The position numbers and the translations under genes are program-made. DNA of 64,000 nt from contig NZ_NPMR01000001.1 in NCBI RefSeq assembly GCF_002245215.1, positions 1,302,001 to 1,366,000 of the forward strand, in the 5' to 3' direction. This document shows positions 25,568 to 34,290 of the stretch, in pieces (position 1 is the first letter of the stretch; each line of letters starts with the position of its first letter). This DNA is from Microbacterium sp. Yaish 1 (GTDB lineage: Bacteria; Actinomycetota; Actinomycetes; Actinomycetales; Microbacteriaceae). The notes under the pieces were generated by a model, which was not told where the DNA came from, ran no database searches, and saw only the letters and a list, made by a program, of their open reading frames with translations.

Positions 25568-26214
25568 GATGCGACCTCCGGATCGGACGAGGGGGATGAC
25601 GGAACGGATGCCGCGGGCGCGAGCTCCTCGCGCCGCGGCGAGAAGCCGGCGATCCCGAGGAAGACCGCGACGACGGCGGCATAGCCGCCGAACAGCCCCA
25701 CGCCGATGGTGATGCCGGTGAGCGTGAAGGCGCCGGCTTCCTCGATGACGTAGTCGAGACGGTACGCCGGGTTGACCAGGAGCAGCCCGGCCACGAGCAG
25801 CAGGGTGATCGCGCCGATGAGCACCTCATCGCGGGCGGCCGGGGCACCGGAACGTCGCCCGCGGATGCCGCCGACCAGCTCGATGACGCCCGTGACGGCG
25901 GCCCACGAGATGACGACGGCGAAGAAGCCGATCGGCGTCCGCAGCGGCGGGATGCCGGCGAGGATCGCGGCGATGAGGGTGAGGGCTCCGAGGGCGATCG
26001 GCAGCCCACGGCGGCCCGCGGGAGCCGTCAGCCAGGCTCCGACGAAGAAGATGATCGCGGTCGCTGTCGCGAAACCGCTGAACACCGACATCCCGACGGA
26101 GGCGGAGTGATCGGGCGAGAAGGTGATCATCACGGCGGCGACGGCCGCGAAAAGGGCGCGCGCGAGCTGGACATGCCGCACCTCGAAGGTGCGGGCGGCG
26201 GATGCTGCAGACAC
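25564..26214 (-). CDS. Multi-pass membrane protein, possibly DUF308/HdeD-like
   Basis: A 216-residue protein with about six hydrophobic helices, for example VFSGFATATAIIFFVGAWLT, IALGALTLIAAILAGI and AITLLLVAGLLLVNPAY. The paired Gly-rich helices and the sequence DYVIEEAGAFTLTGI recall DUF308 proteins, but the match is weak. I placed the start at GTG 26214 because the upstream part of the open frame is Arg/Ser-rich and runs into the promoter. A perfect -10 box TAGAAT lies on the minus strand at 26250-26255, giving a short leader. Confidence 0.65.
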   Translation of the reverse strand: MSAASAARTFEVRHVQLARALFAAVAAVMITFSPDHSASVGMSVFSGFATATAIIFFVGAWLTAPAGRRGLPIALGALTLIAAILAGIPPLRTPIGFFAVVISWAAVTGVIELVGGIRGRRSGAPAARDEVLIGAITLLLVAGLLLVNPAYRLDYVIEEAGAFTLTGITIGVGLFGGYAAVVAVFLGIAGFSPRREELAPAASVPSSPSSDPEVAS

Positions 26215-26269
26215 GGCGGACTCTCGCGATTCAGAACGGGATCCCCCCGATTCTACGCTTCCGCCCCGA

Positions 26270-26319
26270 GACGCCGCCCGCCGGGCGGCATCCCGTCCGG
26301 GAATCCTCCGGACGGCGTC
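26270..26319. repeat. Compact cruciform-like inverted repeat cluster
   Basis: Outer arms GACGCCG (26270-26276) and CGGCGTC (26313-26319) enclose two further palindromes: GCCGCCCG/CGGGCGGC (26273-26289) and CGTCCGG/CCGGACG (26294-26314). It lies in the 121-base divergent gap between the membrane protein gene and the oxidoreductase gene. Confidence 0.6.
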
Positions 26320-26335
26320 GGCGTTGCCCCCGCAC

Positions 26336-27259
26336 ATGAAGGCATTGACGTACAACGAGTTCGGCGGCAACGACCGCTTCGAGATCACCGAGCGGGAGAT
26401 GCCCCACATCGGACCGGACACCCTCGTGGTGCGCGTGGTGGCCGCGGGTCTGAACCCCGTCGACTACAAGGTGCGCGAGGGGTACCTGCAGGGCCTGCTC
26501 GACGTCCAGCTGCCCGCCGTCCCCGGGTGGGATGTCGCCGGAGTCGTGGAGAAGGTGGGACTGGACACCCCCGAGTTCCAGGTCGGCGACCCGATCCTCG
26601 CCTACGCCCGCGCCGACGTCGTGAGCGGCGGGTCGGTCGCCGAGTACATGGCGGTGCCCGTGCGCACGGCCACGCGCAAGCCGGACGGTCTCGACTTCAC
26701 CGCGGCCGCCGCGATCCCGCTCACCGGCCTGACCGCGCTGCAGGCGATCGAGCGGTCGGCCGTCGGCGAGGGGGCGACCGTCCTCATCCACGGTGCCGCC
26801 GGCGGGGTGGGCTCGTTCGGCGTTCAGCTCGCCCGCCTGCGCGGAGCACGGGTCATCGGCACCGCGTCGGAGCGCAACCACGACTACCTCCGCGAGCTCG
26901 GCGCCGAGCCCGTCGTCTACGGCGACGGCCTGGCCGACCGGGTGCGCGAGATCGCTCCCGAAGGCGTCGACGTCGTGCTCGATTTCGCCGGCGGCAGCTC
27001 GCTCGACTCCACGAACGACCTGCTGCGCGAGGGCGGTGTCGTCACCTCGATCGCCGACCCGCGGGCGGCATCCGAGTTCGGCGGCAACTACATCTGGGTG
27101 CGCCCGGATGCCGCCCAGCTCGCCGAGCTCGCGCGTCTCGCCGCCGACGGCTCGCTGCGGGTCGAGGTCGCCGAGACCTTCCCGCTCGACGACGCCGCGG
27201 CGGCCTATGCCCGTCTGGAGGAGGGACACACCCGCGGCAAGATCGTCGTCACGGTCTGA
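26336..27259 (+). CDS. NADP-dependent quinone oxidoreductase-like protein (zinc-free MDR family)
   Basis: A 307-residue medium-chain dehydrogenase/reductase. AAGLNPVDYKVREG and PAVPGWDVAGVVE are typical of the N-terminal GroES-like domain. The Rossmann motif HGAAGGVGSFGVQLAR (about 148) favours NADP(H). The Cys/His residues that bind zinc in alcohol dehydrogenases are missing, which places it with quinone or enoyl reductases (QOR type). The ATG at 26336 starts the conserved MKALTYNEFGG. It stands alone and ends just before a hairpin terminator. Substrate unknown. Confidence 0.88.
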   Translation: MKALTYNEFGGNDRFEITEREMPHIGPDTLVVRVVAAGLNPVDYKVREGYLQGLLDVQLPAVPGWDVAGVVEKVGLDTPEFQVGDPILAYARADVVSGGSVAEYMAVPVRTATRKPDGLDFTAAAAIPLTGLTALQAIERSAVGEGATVLIHGAAGGVGSFGVQLARLRGARVIGTASERNHDYLRELGAEPVVYGDGLADRVREIAPEGVDVVLDFAGGSSLDSTNDLLREGGVVTSIADPRAASEFGGNYIWVRPDAAQLAELARLAADGSLRVEVAETFPLDDAAAAYARLEEGHTRGKIVVTV

Positions 27260-27266
27260 CACGGAA

Positions 27267-27310
27267 GCCGCCGCCAGGGGCGCTTCGCGAGAACGACCCC
27301 TGGCGGCGGC
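27267..27310. terminator. GC-rich hairpin terminator after the oxidoreductase gene
   Basis: GCCGCCGCCAGGGG (27267-27280) pairs perfectly with CCCCTGGCGGCGGC (27297-27310), a 14-bp stem with a 16-base loop. No T-tract, as is common in high-GC actinobacteria. Confidence 0.7.
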
Positions 27311-27336
27311 GGCGTGGTCCCTGGTAGGCAAGAGGT

Positions 27337-28026
27337 ATGGCCACCACATCTGCACCCGAGCGTCCGACGCCGCAGCGAACGCGCGAGCGCAAGAACGTCG
27401 TTCTGACGGTGGTCACCCTGGCGGTCGTCCTCGTGATCTGCGCCGCCGCCGGAATCGGCGCCTTCGCGATGGCGAACTCCTGGTGGACGGACGACGACCC
27501 GGTCCCCTCGGCAGACCAGCAGCTGGCCGACGGGCAGTCGCGCTTCGACCGAGCCGGCATCGATTTCTTCACCCGGCAGGGGGAGGCACGACTCGACCTG
27601 ACCTCGCAGACCTCGGCCGCCGACCTCGGTCTCGACGCCGACGGGGTGCGCACGATCGAGCCGATCGCGCCGGTCGCGCTCGAGATCACCGGCGGCGGTG
27701 AGGCCACCCGCTTCGGGGGCGTGTCGTGGTTCCAGCTGACGACGTCGGACGACCGAATCGTCGGGGCCACGGTGCTTCCGCCGGCGAGCGGCGATTGGCG
27801 CACCATCACGACCGATCTCCGCACGCGCGGCGCCGGGTGGGGATGGTCCGAGGAGCAGATCGCCGCGCTCGAGACCGAGCTCAGCGACGCTGCCCGCGCG
27901 GATGACAGCCAGCCTCACACGGCCGCCCTCCCTCCGGCCTCCGTCGACGGGATCACCATCGAGGCCCGCGTGACCATCGCCGCCGCCGACGGCGGGGTCG
28001 AGCTGCTGTACGTCTTCTCACGCTGA
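27337..28026 (+). CDS. Membrane-anchored extracytoplasmic protein of unknown function
   Basis: A 229-residue protein with a charged cytoplasmic N-terminus (about 20 residues), one transmembrane helix (VVLTVVTLAVVLVICAAAGI) and a roughly 185-residue outer domain starting NSWWTDDDPVPSADQQL. No cysteine follows the helix, so it is a signal anchor and not a lipoprotein. The outer domain has alternating beta-like and acidic segments and matches no family I recognise. It stands alone, convergent with the MerR gene. Confidence 0.7.
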   Translation: MATTSAPERPTPQRTRERKNVVLTVVTLAVVLVICAAAGIGAFAMANSWWTDDDPVPSADQQLADGQSRFDRAGIDFFTRQGEARLDLTSQTSAADLGLDADGVRTIEPIAPVALEITGGGEATRFGGVSWFQLTTSDDRIVGATVLPPASGDWRTITTDLRTRGAGWGWSEEQIAALETELSDAARADDSQPHTAALPPASVDGITIEARVTIAAADGGVELLYVFSR

Positions 28027-28041
28027 CGCGGGGCTGCCCGG

Positions 28042-28851
28042 CTATCGCGCGGCGACCGTGATGGCCAGCTCCATCACGGGATCGTCGCGCTGATCGCGCA
28101 CCACATGGTGACGTATCTCTATCGGGGATGCCGTCGGCGCGGCGCCATCGAGCGCTTCGGCGAGTGCCACGATCGGCGCCACCGCGGTGTCGACTCCGGC
28201 ATCCGCGGGATCGAACGGCCACCGCACGAAGGCCTCGGTGCGCTGGGGCAGAGTTCCCGAGACCGCGCACTGCCCGACGAGCCCGCCCGGGGGAAGCTCG
28301 TCGACCGGCCAGCACAGCACCGACTCGCTGTCGTCATGTCCGCGAGGTCGCGTCGAGGTCCAGTGCGGTCCCGCCGGCACGACGCCGACCGCCGCCATCC
28401 GCGACAGCATCTCGGTCACACCCTCGCCCGGATCCGCGCCGCCCTCGCCGTCCGGTGCGCCGGCGTCCACGCGCCATCCGATGAAGTGCTGCATCGCCGC
28501 AACGCGCTCCTGCGCGACCATCGGGTGACGCAACGCCGCGAACGCGCGAAGCGCGGTGGCGTGCCGCGCGTCCTCGGCATGCCTCTCGGCGATCACCTGG
28601 GCGCGGTGCGCCTCGAGGGCTGCGCGCTCGGACGAGGTCGCGACCGCGGCCGCGGCAGCGGGCAGAGGAACGCCCGCGGACCGAAGGGTCTTCACCGAGA
28701 CCCCCGCGCGCACCTGGCCCGGGGCGTATCTGCGGTGGCCGGTCACCGCGTCCACCTCGGCCGGCGGCAGCACCCCTTGTCCGTCGTAGTGGCGCAGGGC
28801 CTTGACGCTGATGCCGGTCAGCGCTGCGAATTCTCCGATGTTCATCGTCAT
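28042..28851 (-). CDS. MerR-family transcriptional regulator with effector-binding C-terminus
   Basis: A 269-residue regulator. The N-terminal winged helix (NIGEFAALTGISVKALRHYD, then GHRRYAPGQV) is a clear MerR DNA-binding domain, followed by a coiled-coil dimerisation helix (residues 75-115). The C-terminal about 150 residues (VGVVPAGPHWTS, VDELPPGGLVGQCAVSGTL) look like a GyrI/SRPBCC-type ligand-binding domain, as in multidrug-responsive activators. Start at ATG 28851 follows CAAGCT by six bases. Divergent from the GIY-YIG gene at 28923; the target is unknown. Confidence 0.8.
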   Translation of the reverse strand: MTMNIGEFAALTGISVKALRHYDGQGVLPPAEVDAVTGHRRYAPGQVRAGVSVKTLRSAGVPLPAAAAAVATSSERAALEAHRAQVIAERHAEDARHATALRAFAALRHPMVAQERVAAMQHFIGWRVDAGAPDGEGGADPGEGVTEMLSRMAAVGVVPAGPHWTSTRPRGHDDSESVLCWPVDELPPGGLVGQCAVSGTLPQRTEAFVRWPFDPADAGVDTAVAPIVALAEALDGAAPTASPIEIRHHVVRDQRDDPVMELAITVAAR

Positions 28852-28922
28852 GGAACCAGCTTGCGGGCTCCCCCGAGAGGAGGTGCAAGTCCGATGTCGG
28901 AGGCGCGCGCCAAGCTGGGCCG

Positions 28923-29378
28923 GTGCCCACTGCGAGTCTCGACGCTTCCGAGATGCCGTTCCCCTGTCGCGTCTGCGGCGGGCGCTCCGGCGGCATCAGC
29001 CCCGACACGGAGCACTGGGTGTGCCGGCGCTGCGGATGGCGTCTGGGTGACGCCTTCGACGCCGACCTGCCGCGCCCGGTCGTGGCCGTCGTCTACTACC
29101 TGCGATTCGGCGCCCGCGTGAAGATCGGCACGAGCGAGCGACCACGGCAGCGGCTCGCCGCGATCCGGCACGACGAGCTCCTCGCGTTCGAGCGCGGCGG
29201 GCGGTCGCTGGAACAGCAACGGCACCGCGAGTTCGCCGCACTCCGCGAGGGCGGCGAGTGGTTCACCCTCGTGAGCCCGCTGACCGAGCACGTCGAGACG
29301 CTGCGGGCGGCGGCATCCGATCCGTGGCTCGCCTACGACCGATGGCTCGGCGACGCCTATCGGCGCGCGTCGTCCTGA
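28923..29378 (+). CDS. GIY-YIG nuclease-like protein with an N-terminal zinc ribbon
   Basis: A 151-residue protein in two parts. Residues 15-40 have CRVCGG...CRRCGW, a four-cysteine zinc ribbon. Residues about 55-110 read VVYYLRFGARVKIGTSERPRQ then RRHREFAALREGGEWF-like sequence, the compact MUG113/T5orf172 variant of the GIY-YIG fold in which the canonical GIY is replaced by YYL and KIG. It probably binds or cuts DNA, but catalysis is not shown. The GTG start at 28923 is preceded six bases upstream by CAAGCT, a mirror of the divergent MerR gene's promoter. Confidence 0.7.
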   Translation: MPTASLDASEMPFPCRVCGGRSGGISPDTEHWVCRRCGWRLGDAFDADLPRPVVAVVYYLRFGARVKIGTSERPRQRLAAIRHDELLAFERGGRSLEQQRHREFAALREGGEWFTLVSPLTEHVETLRAAASDPWLAYDRWLGDAYRRASS

Positions 29379-29409
29379 CGCCGCGCGCGACGCCCGGGCG
29401 GACTCGGCG

Positions 29410-30249
29410 TCATCCCTCCGTGAGGAACTCGATCGCGGTCTGGCGGAACACCCGCGACCCCGGTGCGTTGAAGTGGTGACGATCGGGAATCTCGACGAAG
29501 CGTCCCTGCGGCGCCGCGGCGGCGAGAGCCTTCGATCCCTCGATGATCGCGTCACGAGACCCCGTCGCGAACAGCACGGGCTGCTCCGGCGCGTTCGCGG
29601 GGTCGGGATCGACGGTGCCCGAGGCGCGCATGCCGCCGGCGATCGCGAGCAGCGCCCGCAGATCGTTGCCGGGGACGCGCTCGGTGAGCCGCACGTAGTT
29701 CTGCGTGACCGGGTCGGTCACTTCGGTGCCGTTCTCGACGAGCGCGCGCACCTGGTCGATGTCGAGGCGCGCGAGCGGGATGCCGTCGGGCACGCCGCCC
29801 AGCACGCCGCGCGTGATGCGCGCGGAGAAGTCCTGCAGCACCTCCCAGCCCACGCGCGCTCCCAGGGAGTATCCGACGTACATCGCCGTGTCGACGAGAT
29901 ACGTGTCGAGCACCGCTTCGACGTCGGATGCGAGCTGGTGCAGGTCATAGTCGGCGGCACGATGCGGCTTGTCGCTCGCACCGTGTCCTCGCTGATCGAG
30001 GCCGAGGACGCGGAAGCCGGCGCGCTGCAGGTCGCGCACCCAACCGGTCGAGACCCAGTTGTCCTTCGTGTTCGACGCGAAGCCGTGCACGACGACCACC
30101 GTCGGAAGGTCGTCCTCTCCCCACGAGTAGGTGGCGATGCGGTGGCCGTCCTCGCCGACGAGGACGAATCGCGGTTGGGGCAGCTCGGTCAGACCGGAGG
30201 ACGCGGGGATGCTCACGGTTCCATTCTCCCGCTCAGCGGAGGCGGTCAT
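29410..30249 (-). CDS. Alpha/beta hydrolase
   Basis: A 279-residue hydrolase with the oxyanion motif VVHGFASNTKD, the strand-helix element LDQRGHGASDKP, the nucleophile elbow GYSLGA (Ser about 128) and the late HHFNAPG with the catalytic His. Asp in TGSRDAII would complete the triad. No signal peptide. Its ATG overlaps the stop of the DUF3140 gene by four bases, so they form a small operon. Substrate unknown; esterase or haloalkane/epoxide-type activities are all possible. Confidence 0.85.
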   Translation of the reverse strand: MTASAERENGTVSIPASSGLTELPQPRFVLVGEDGHRIATYSWGEDDLPTVVVVHGFASNTKDNWVSTGWVRDLQRAGFRVLGLDQRGHGASDKPHRAADYDLHQLASDVEAVLDTYLVDTAMYVGYSLGARVGWEVLQDFSARITRGVLGGVPDGIPLARLDIDQVRALVENGTEVTDPVTQNYVRLTERVPGNDLRALLAIAGGMRASGTVDPDPANAPEQPVLFATGSRDAIIEGSKALAAAAPQGRFVEIPDRHHFNAPGSRVFRQTAIEFLTEG

Positions 30250-30575
30250 CTCTTCGCGGGGTCGTGGCCCCAGTTCATGAGCGAGTAGCGCCAGGCGGTC
30301 TCGGTGATGTCGCCCGAGGGGCGCTGTGCGAGGTGCCGGTTGACGTAGCCGACGACTTTGCGCATGTGCTTCAGGTCCGATTCGGTGAGGTCGTCCTTTT
30401 TGGTGCGCAGGAGGTCGACGATGCGCCGGCCCGACTGGTGGCCCGTCGATTCACCGCCGTCGTCCTTCTGACCGACCTCCTTCGACTCGTCGGTGTCGAG
30501 CCATTTCTCGAGCTCGGCGGGGCTCATGTTCACGGCGTCGCGGAAGTCGTGCCGCGTTTGGTCGTCGTCACTCAT
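30246..30575 (-). CDS. DUF3140 family protein
   Basis: A 109-residue soluble protein that matches DUF3140 throughout: FRDAVNMSPAELEKWL, TDESKEVGQK, GGESTGHQSGRRIVDLLR, HMRKVVGYVNRHLAQRP and WRYSLMNWGHDP. The family is widespread in actinobacteria and has no assigned function; the charged helical repeats resemble SAP-like or nucleic-acid-binding segments. Start at the ATG 30575, which is preceded by CACCAT at six bases. Longer upstream frames are not conserved-looking. Confidence 0.85.
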   Translation of the reverse strand: MSDDDQTRHDFRDAVNMSPAELEKWLDTDESKEVGQKDDGGESTGHQSGRRIVDLLRTKKDDLTESDLKHMRKVVGYVNRHLAQRPSGDITETAWRYSLMNWGHDPAKR

Positions 30576-30722
30576 GGTGCGATGGTGCCCGCGGCGGCGC
30601 CCCGGCCGCATCCTCTTGACAGCGCGATGAGTCAGCTCGCTATGCCGCCTTTTCGTGGTTTCTGCCGTCGGCGGGTCGGACGTTTCCTGCACAGTTCGCG
30701 TGCTCAGCGACTTATCCACCAT

Positions 30723-30736
30723 CGAACATATGTTTG
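30723..30736. promoter_or_regulatory. SOS (LexA) box upstream of the DUF222-HNH gene
   Basis: CGAACATATGTTTG fits the Gram-positive/actinobacterial LexA consensus CGAACRNRYGTTYG at every position. It lies 36 bases before the ATG at 30772 and 24 bases before the CATTAT -10 box, so LexA would block the promoter until DNA damage. Confidence 0.8.
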
Positions 30737-30759
30737 CCATGAATGTCGTAGGGTGCTGA

Positions 30760-30765
30760 CATTAT
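30760..30765 (+). promoter_or_regulatory. -10 box of a probable leaderless promoter (DUF222-HNH gene)
   Basis: CATTAT, six bases (GGGAAC), then ATG at 30772. No Shine-Dalgarno is present. Confidence 0.5.
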
Positions 30766-30771
30766 GGGAAC

Positions 30772-32130
30772 ATGACATCGAACGGCGGTAGCGGGCTCGG
30801 GGGTGACGGTGCCGCGGATGCGTCGCCGCACGCCGAGGCGTTCTCCGTGTTCGCTGAGGCGCTCGACCTGGTCCACGCCGGGGATGTCGCGCGGGTTCGG
30901 GCGTCGGCGGAGCTGGGCCGGTCGGCGTTGCGTGAGGCGCGGCGTGACGGCGTGCGGGCGATGGCGTCGGACATGGAGTTGCGGTCGGTCGCGGCCGAAG
31001 CCGCGGGGATGGCGCGGCTGACGGATCGTCGCCTGCAGGGTGAGATCGACCATGCGATGACGGTCATTGACGACTATCCCGCGGTGTTCGAGGCGTGGGT
31101 TCAGCGGCGGATCGAGCGCGGCCACGTCGATGTGGTCGTGCGGGTCGGCGCCGGGGTGCCGGACGAGGTGCGGGATTCGTTCGCAGAGGCCGCGATCGGG
31201 GTGTGCGAGCGGGACGTGCCCTCCCGGGTGCGCGGTGCGCTGGAGGCTCTGGCGGCGAAGTTGCACCCGCAGGTGTTCACCGAGCGGCACAAGACTGCGG
31301 CGGCGGAGCGGTGCGTGCGGGTGTTCCACGGCACGGACGGGATGTCGAACCTCGTCGCCAACCTTCCGACCGTCATCGCCGCGGGGATGCTCGACCGGCT
31401 CACGCAGATGGGGCAGTCGGTGAAGGATGCCCGGGCGGCGGGCGCTGGTGGTGCCGGGGCGGCTGGCGAGGATGTTGCCGGGGCGGCTGAGCCCGCCGAT
31501 ACGCGGACGATGGACCAACTGCGCGCAGACATCCTCGGAGACCTCGTCCTCGGCGGAGCACCCGTCGTCGACCCCACGTACGGAACCGACCGGGCCGGTG
31601 GGCTCGGCGCCATCCGCGCACGGGTGCAAGTCGCCGTCACCGCCGAAACCCTGATGGGGCGCGACGAGCACCCCGCCGAAGCCGTCGGGGGTGCGCTGAT
31701 CGACGCCGACACGGTCCGACAGCTCGCGGGGCAGGTCAGCGAGTGGGACCGGTTGTTCATCGACCCCGTCACTCGCACGCCGGTCGAGATCGACACGTAC
31801 CGGCCGACCGCCTCGATGAAGAAACTCCTCACCGCCCGGGATCAGCACTGCCGGTTCCCGGGATGCCGGCGGGCCGCGATCCGGTGCGAACTGGATCACA
31901 CCATCGATCACGCCCTGGGCGGGCACACCCACATCTTCAACCTCGCCCACCTCTGCCAAAGGCACCACTCGATGAAGCAGTTCACCAAGTGGGAGGTCAG
32001 GCAGGTCGGCGGCGGGGTCCTGGAATGGACCTCACCCCTCGGCCGGGTCTACCGCGAAGACGTCCCCATACCCGCCGTGTGCTTCACGATCGACACCCCC
32101 GATCCGCCACCGGACAGACCACCCTTCTGA
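30772..32130 (+). CDS. DUF222 (13E12 repeat family) protein with C-terminal HNH endonuclease domain
   Basis: A 452-residue protein. The first about 300 residues are the helical DUF222 domain (VASDMELRSVAAEA-like region, DRRLQGEIDHAM). The C-terminal domain has the zinc-HNH core: CRFPGCRRAAIRCELDHT, then LAHLCQRHH, about residues 360-400. This is the 13E12 repeat family, present in several copies in many actinobacterial genomes and suspected of nuclease or mobile behaviour. A perfect SOS box precedes it, and SOS boxes are reported before 13E12 genes in mycobacteria. No terminal repeats or neighbours of a mobile element are seen here. Confidence 0.9.
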   Translation: MTSNGGSGLGGDGAADASPHAEAFSVFAEALDLVHAGDVARVRASAELGRSALREARRDGVRAMASDMELRSVAAEAAGMARLTDRRLQGEIDHAMTVIDDYPAVFEAWVQRRIERGHVDVVVRVGAGVPDEVRDSFAEAAIGVCERDVPSRVRGALEALAAKLHPQVFTERHKTAAAERCVRVFHGTDGMSNLVANLPTVIAAGMLDRLTQMGQSVKDARAAGAGGAGAAGEDVAGAAEPADTRTMDQLRADILGDLVLGGAPVVDPTYGTDRAGGLGAIRARVQVAVTAETLMGRDEHPAEAVGGALIDADTVRQLAGQVSEWDRLFIDPVTRTPVEIDTYRPTASMKKLLTARDQHCRFPGCRRAAIRCELDHTIDHALGGHTHIFNLAHLCQRHHSMKQFTKWEVRQVGGGVLEWTSPLGRVYREDVPIPAVCFTIDTPDPPPDRPPF

Positions 32131-32237
32131 CCGCGCGGCGTCTCGGGCGGGTCTCATATCCGGCACATAGGTCGATCCGACGAGAAGGATGGGCCGACCG
32201 GCGATGCTCGGTGGTCGAACCGACCGAGGAGTCTGAC

Positions 32238-33209
32238 GTGAACCGCATCCCCGAACCAGACCGTACGCCCGCAGGGCCGGCCTACGAGGGCCGCCTGCTC
32301 GACCGCGCCGACGACGAGGTCGTCGATCAGGGCGCCCCGTTCGACATCCGCACGTTGATGAGCCGGCGGTCCGTGCTGAGCCTCGCCGGCCTCGGCTTGG
32401 GCGCCGCGGCTCTCGCGGCCTGCACTCCCACGGCGGCGGCCTCGCCCGCCGCGTCCCCCACCGCGACACCGGCCGCGACACCCGCCACACCATCCGCGGC
32501 GACGGATGCAGAGTCCAGCCTGCCCGCGGGCGAGATCCCCGACGAGACCGCGGGCCCCTATCCCGGTGACGGCTCGAACGGGCCCGACGTCCTCGAGCGG
32601 TCCGGCATCGTCCGCAGCGACATCCGGTCCTCCCTCGAGGGCGGTGCGACCGCCGACGGCGTGCCCATGACGCTGCGGCTCACCATCCTCGACACCGCCC
32701 GGGGAGACGTGCCGTTCGCGGGCGCCGCCGTATACGTCTGGCACTGCGACGCCGCCGGCGGATACTCGATGTACTCGAACGGGATCGAGAACGAGACCTA
32801 CCTCCGAGGCGTGCAGGTCGCCGACGCGTCCGGAGTCGTCACCTTCACCTCGGTCATCCCCGCCTGCTACGCCGGCCGGTGGCCGCACATCCACTTCGAG
32901 GTCTACCCGGACCCGGCGTCGATGACCGATGCCGCCAATGCCGTCGCGACGTCCCAGGTCGCCCTCCCCGAGGACGTCTGCAACGCCGTCTACCAACTCC
33001 CCGCCTACAGCGGATCGACCCGCAACCTGGCGCAGGTCTCGCTGACCTCCGACAACGTGTTCGGCGACGACGCCGGCGCCCTGCAGCTGGCCGCCGTCAC
33101 CGGCGATGCGGCATCCGGGTACGTCGTCTCGCTCACCGCGCGCGTCGACACGGCAACGGCCCCGACGGCGGGTTCTGCCCCGGGCGGGACCTCACCCCGC
33201 CGGCCCTGA
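32238..33209 (+). CDS. Tat-exported intradiol dioxygenase-like protein
   Basis: A 323-residue protein. It begins with EGRLLDRADDEVVDQG, followed by a Tat signal with twin Arg (MSRRSVLSLAGLGLGA) and a cysteine at the end of the hydrophobic stretch (ALAACTP) that could make it a lipoprotein. After an Ala/Pro/Thr linker, the dioxygenase core shows ETAGPYPGDG, AAVYVWHCDAAGGYSMY and AGRWPHIHFEVY, which carry the Tyr/His iron ligands. This subgroup is usually described as extracellular aromatic-ring or protocatechuate-like dioxygenase; the substrate is unknown. GTG start at 32238 follows GAGGAG. Its 3' end overlaps the convergent transporter gene by 18 bases. Confidence 0.8.
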   Translation: MNRIPEPDRTPAGPAYEGRLLDRADDEVVDQGAPFDIRTLMSRRSVLSLAGLGLGAAALAACTPTAAASPAASPTATPAATPATPSAATDAESSLPAGEIPDETAGPYPGDGSNGPDVLERSGIVRSDIRSSLEGGATADGVPMTLRLTILDTARGDVPFAGAAVYVWHCDAAGGYSMYSNGIENETYLRGVQVADASGVVTFTSVIPACYAGRWPHIHFEVYPDPASMTDAANAVATSQVALPEDVCNAVYQLPAYSGSTRNLAQVSLTSDNVFGDDAGALQLAAVTGDAASGYVVSLTARVDTATAPTAGSAPGGTSPRRP

Positions 33210-34199
33210 GGCGTTCACACCCCGGTCACGGCCCCCGGGCACCTCCCCCGGCATGACCCGGGGCACCACCGCGACCAGCACGACCATCGCGACGAGTTCG
33301 ACGAGTGTCTGCGTGATCACCACGAGCGGAGTCAGCGCGAACGTCATCGGCAACGCGAGCGCGAGCGGGAGAACGACGAGCGAATTGCGCGTCACCGCGC
33401 TGAAGACCACCGAACGCCGTCGCGGGACGTCGAGTCGCGCGACACGGCCCACGACGACTCCCACCGCCGCCGCGCACGGCACGAAGGCCATGAAGATCGG
33501 CACGACAGGCGCCAGTTTCCACATCGCGTCCCCGACCGCTGCCGTCTGCGAGGCGACCGCGACGAACAGTGTCAGCATCATCACCGGCACCATGGCACCC
33601 AGGAGCCGCTGCGACACCGTCCGGACGCGCCGCGAGCGCCGAGCCGCGGCCTGAGCGACGGCGGCCAGCGTAAGTGGAACGACGATCAGCACAACGAACG
33701 CTTCGACGAACGGGCGCGGATCGATGGCCGCGACAGCCTGATCGCCGGCCATCAGCCACACATACGCGGGCAGGAGGAGCAGCTGCACGATCATGAGCAG
33801 CGGCGTCGCCGCCAGCAGCCGCTCCCGCGATCCCCCGGCGAGGCCCGCGAAGACGATGACGTAGTCCACGCACGGCGTCAGCAGCACCAGGAGCACGCCC
33901 AGCAGGAGCGCCTCGTCACCGGCGACGAACCGCGAGAGCAGCCACACCACCACCGGCACGGCGACGAAGTTCGCGATCATCACCGACGCGACGAACCGTG
34001 CGTCGCGCACGGCTTCCCGCAGTCCGGCGAGCGGGATCGAGAGGAAAGTGAGGAACAGCAGCACACCCAGCACGGGGGTCACCGCCGGCTCGGTCGCCTC
34101 GCCGAATCCCGGGATCGCGAAGCCCACCGTCGCACCGACGACGAGCGCCACCAGGAACGTCCCCGCCTGGTGCCGTTCCACCGCCGCGAGCGCCCGCAT
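33192..34199 (-). CDS. Arsenite/bile-acid:sodium symporter superfamily transporter
   Basis: About 335 residues, with ten predicted helices. The N-terminal AVERHQAGTFLVALVVGA and the conserved LLGVLLVLLTPCVDYVIVF (with the Cys-Val-Asp motif) are characteristic of the arsenical-resistance (Acr3-like) branch of the SBF family. It could export arsenite or import an organic anion. The start is uncertain: two ATGs at 34202 and 34199 begin the conserved part, and CATGCT lies six bases before the second. A longer frame from 34250 adds an Arg-rich stretch. No arsenic genes (ArsR, ArsC) are adjacent, so the arsenic role is not proven. Confidence 0.75.
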   Translation of the reverse strand: MRALAAVERHQAGTFLVALVVGATVGFAIPGFGEATEPAVTPVLGVLLFLTFLSIPLAGLREAVRDARFVASVMIANFVAVPVVVWLLSRFVAGDEALLLGVLLVLLTPCVDYVIVFAGLAGGSRERLLAATPLLMIVQLLLLPAYVWLMAGDQAVAAIDPRPFVEAFVVLIVVPLTLAAVAQAAARRSRRVRTVSQRLLGAMVPVMMLTLFVAVASQTAAVGDAMWKLAPVVPIFMAFVPCAAAVGVVVGRVARLDVPRRRSVVFSAVTRNSLVVLPLALALPMTFALTPLVVITQTLVELVAMVVLVAVVPRVMPGEVPGGRDRGVNASGPAG

Positions 34200-34290
34200 C
34201 ATGCCAGCATGCCGCACGGCCCGCCAGAAGCGCCCCGACCGCCGTCGCATGAGGTGGAATGGAATCCACCGCTACGAAGGGACACCCACC

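Noticed and set aside
30772..32130. A transposable element around the DUF222-HNH gene
   Set aside because: No terminal inverted repeats, target duplication or transposase is seen.
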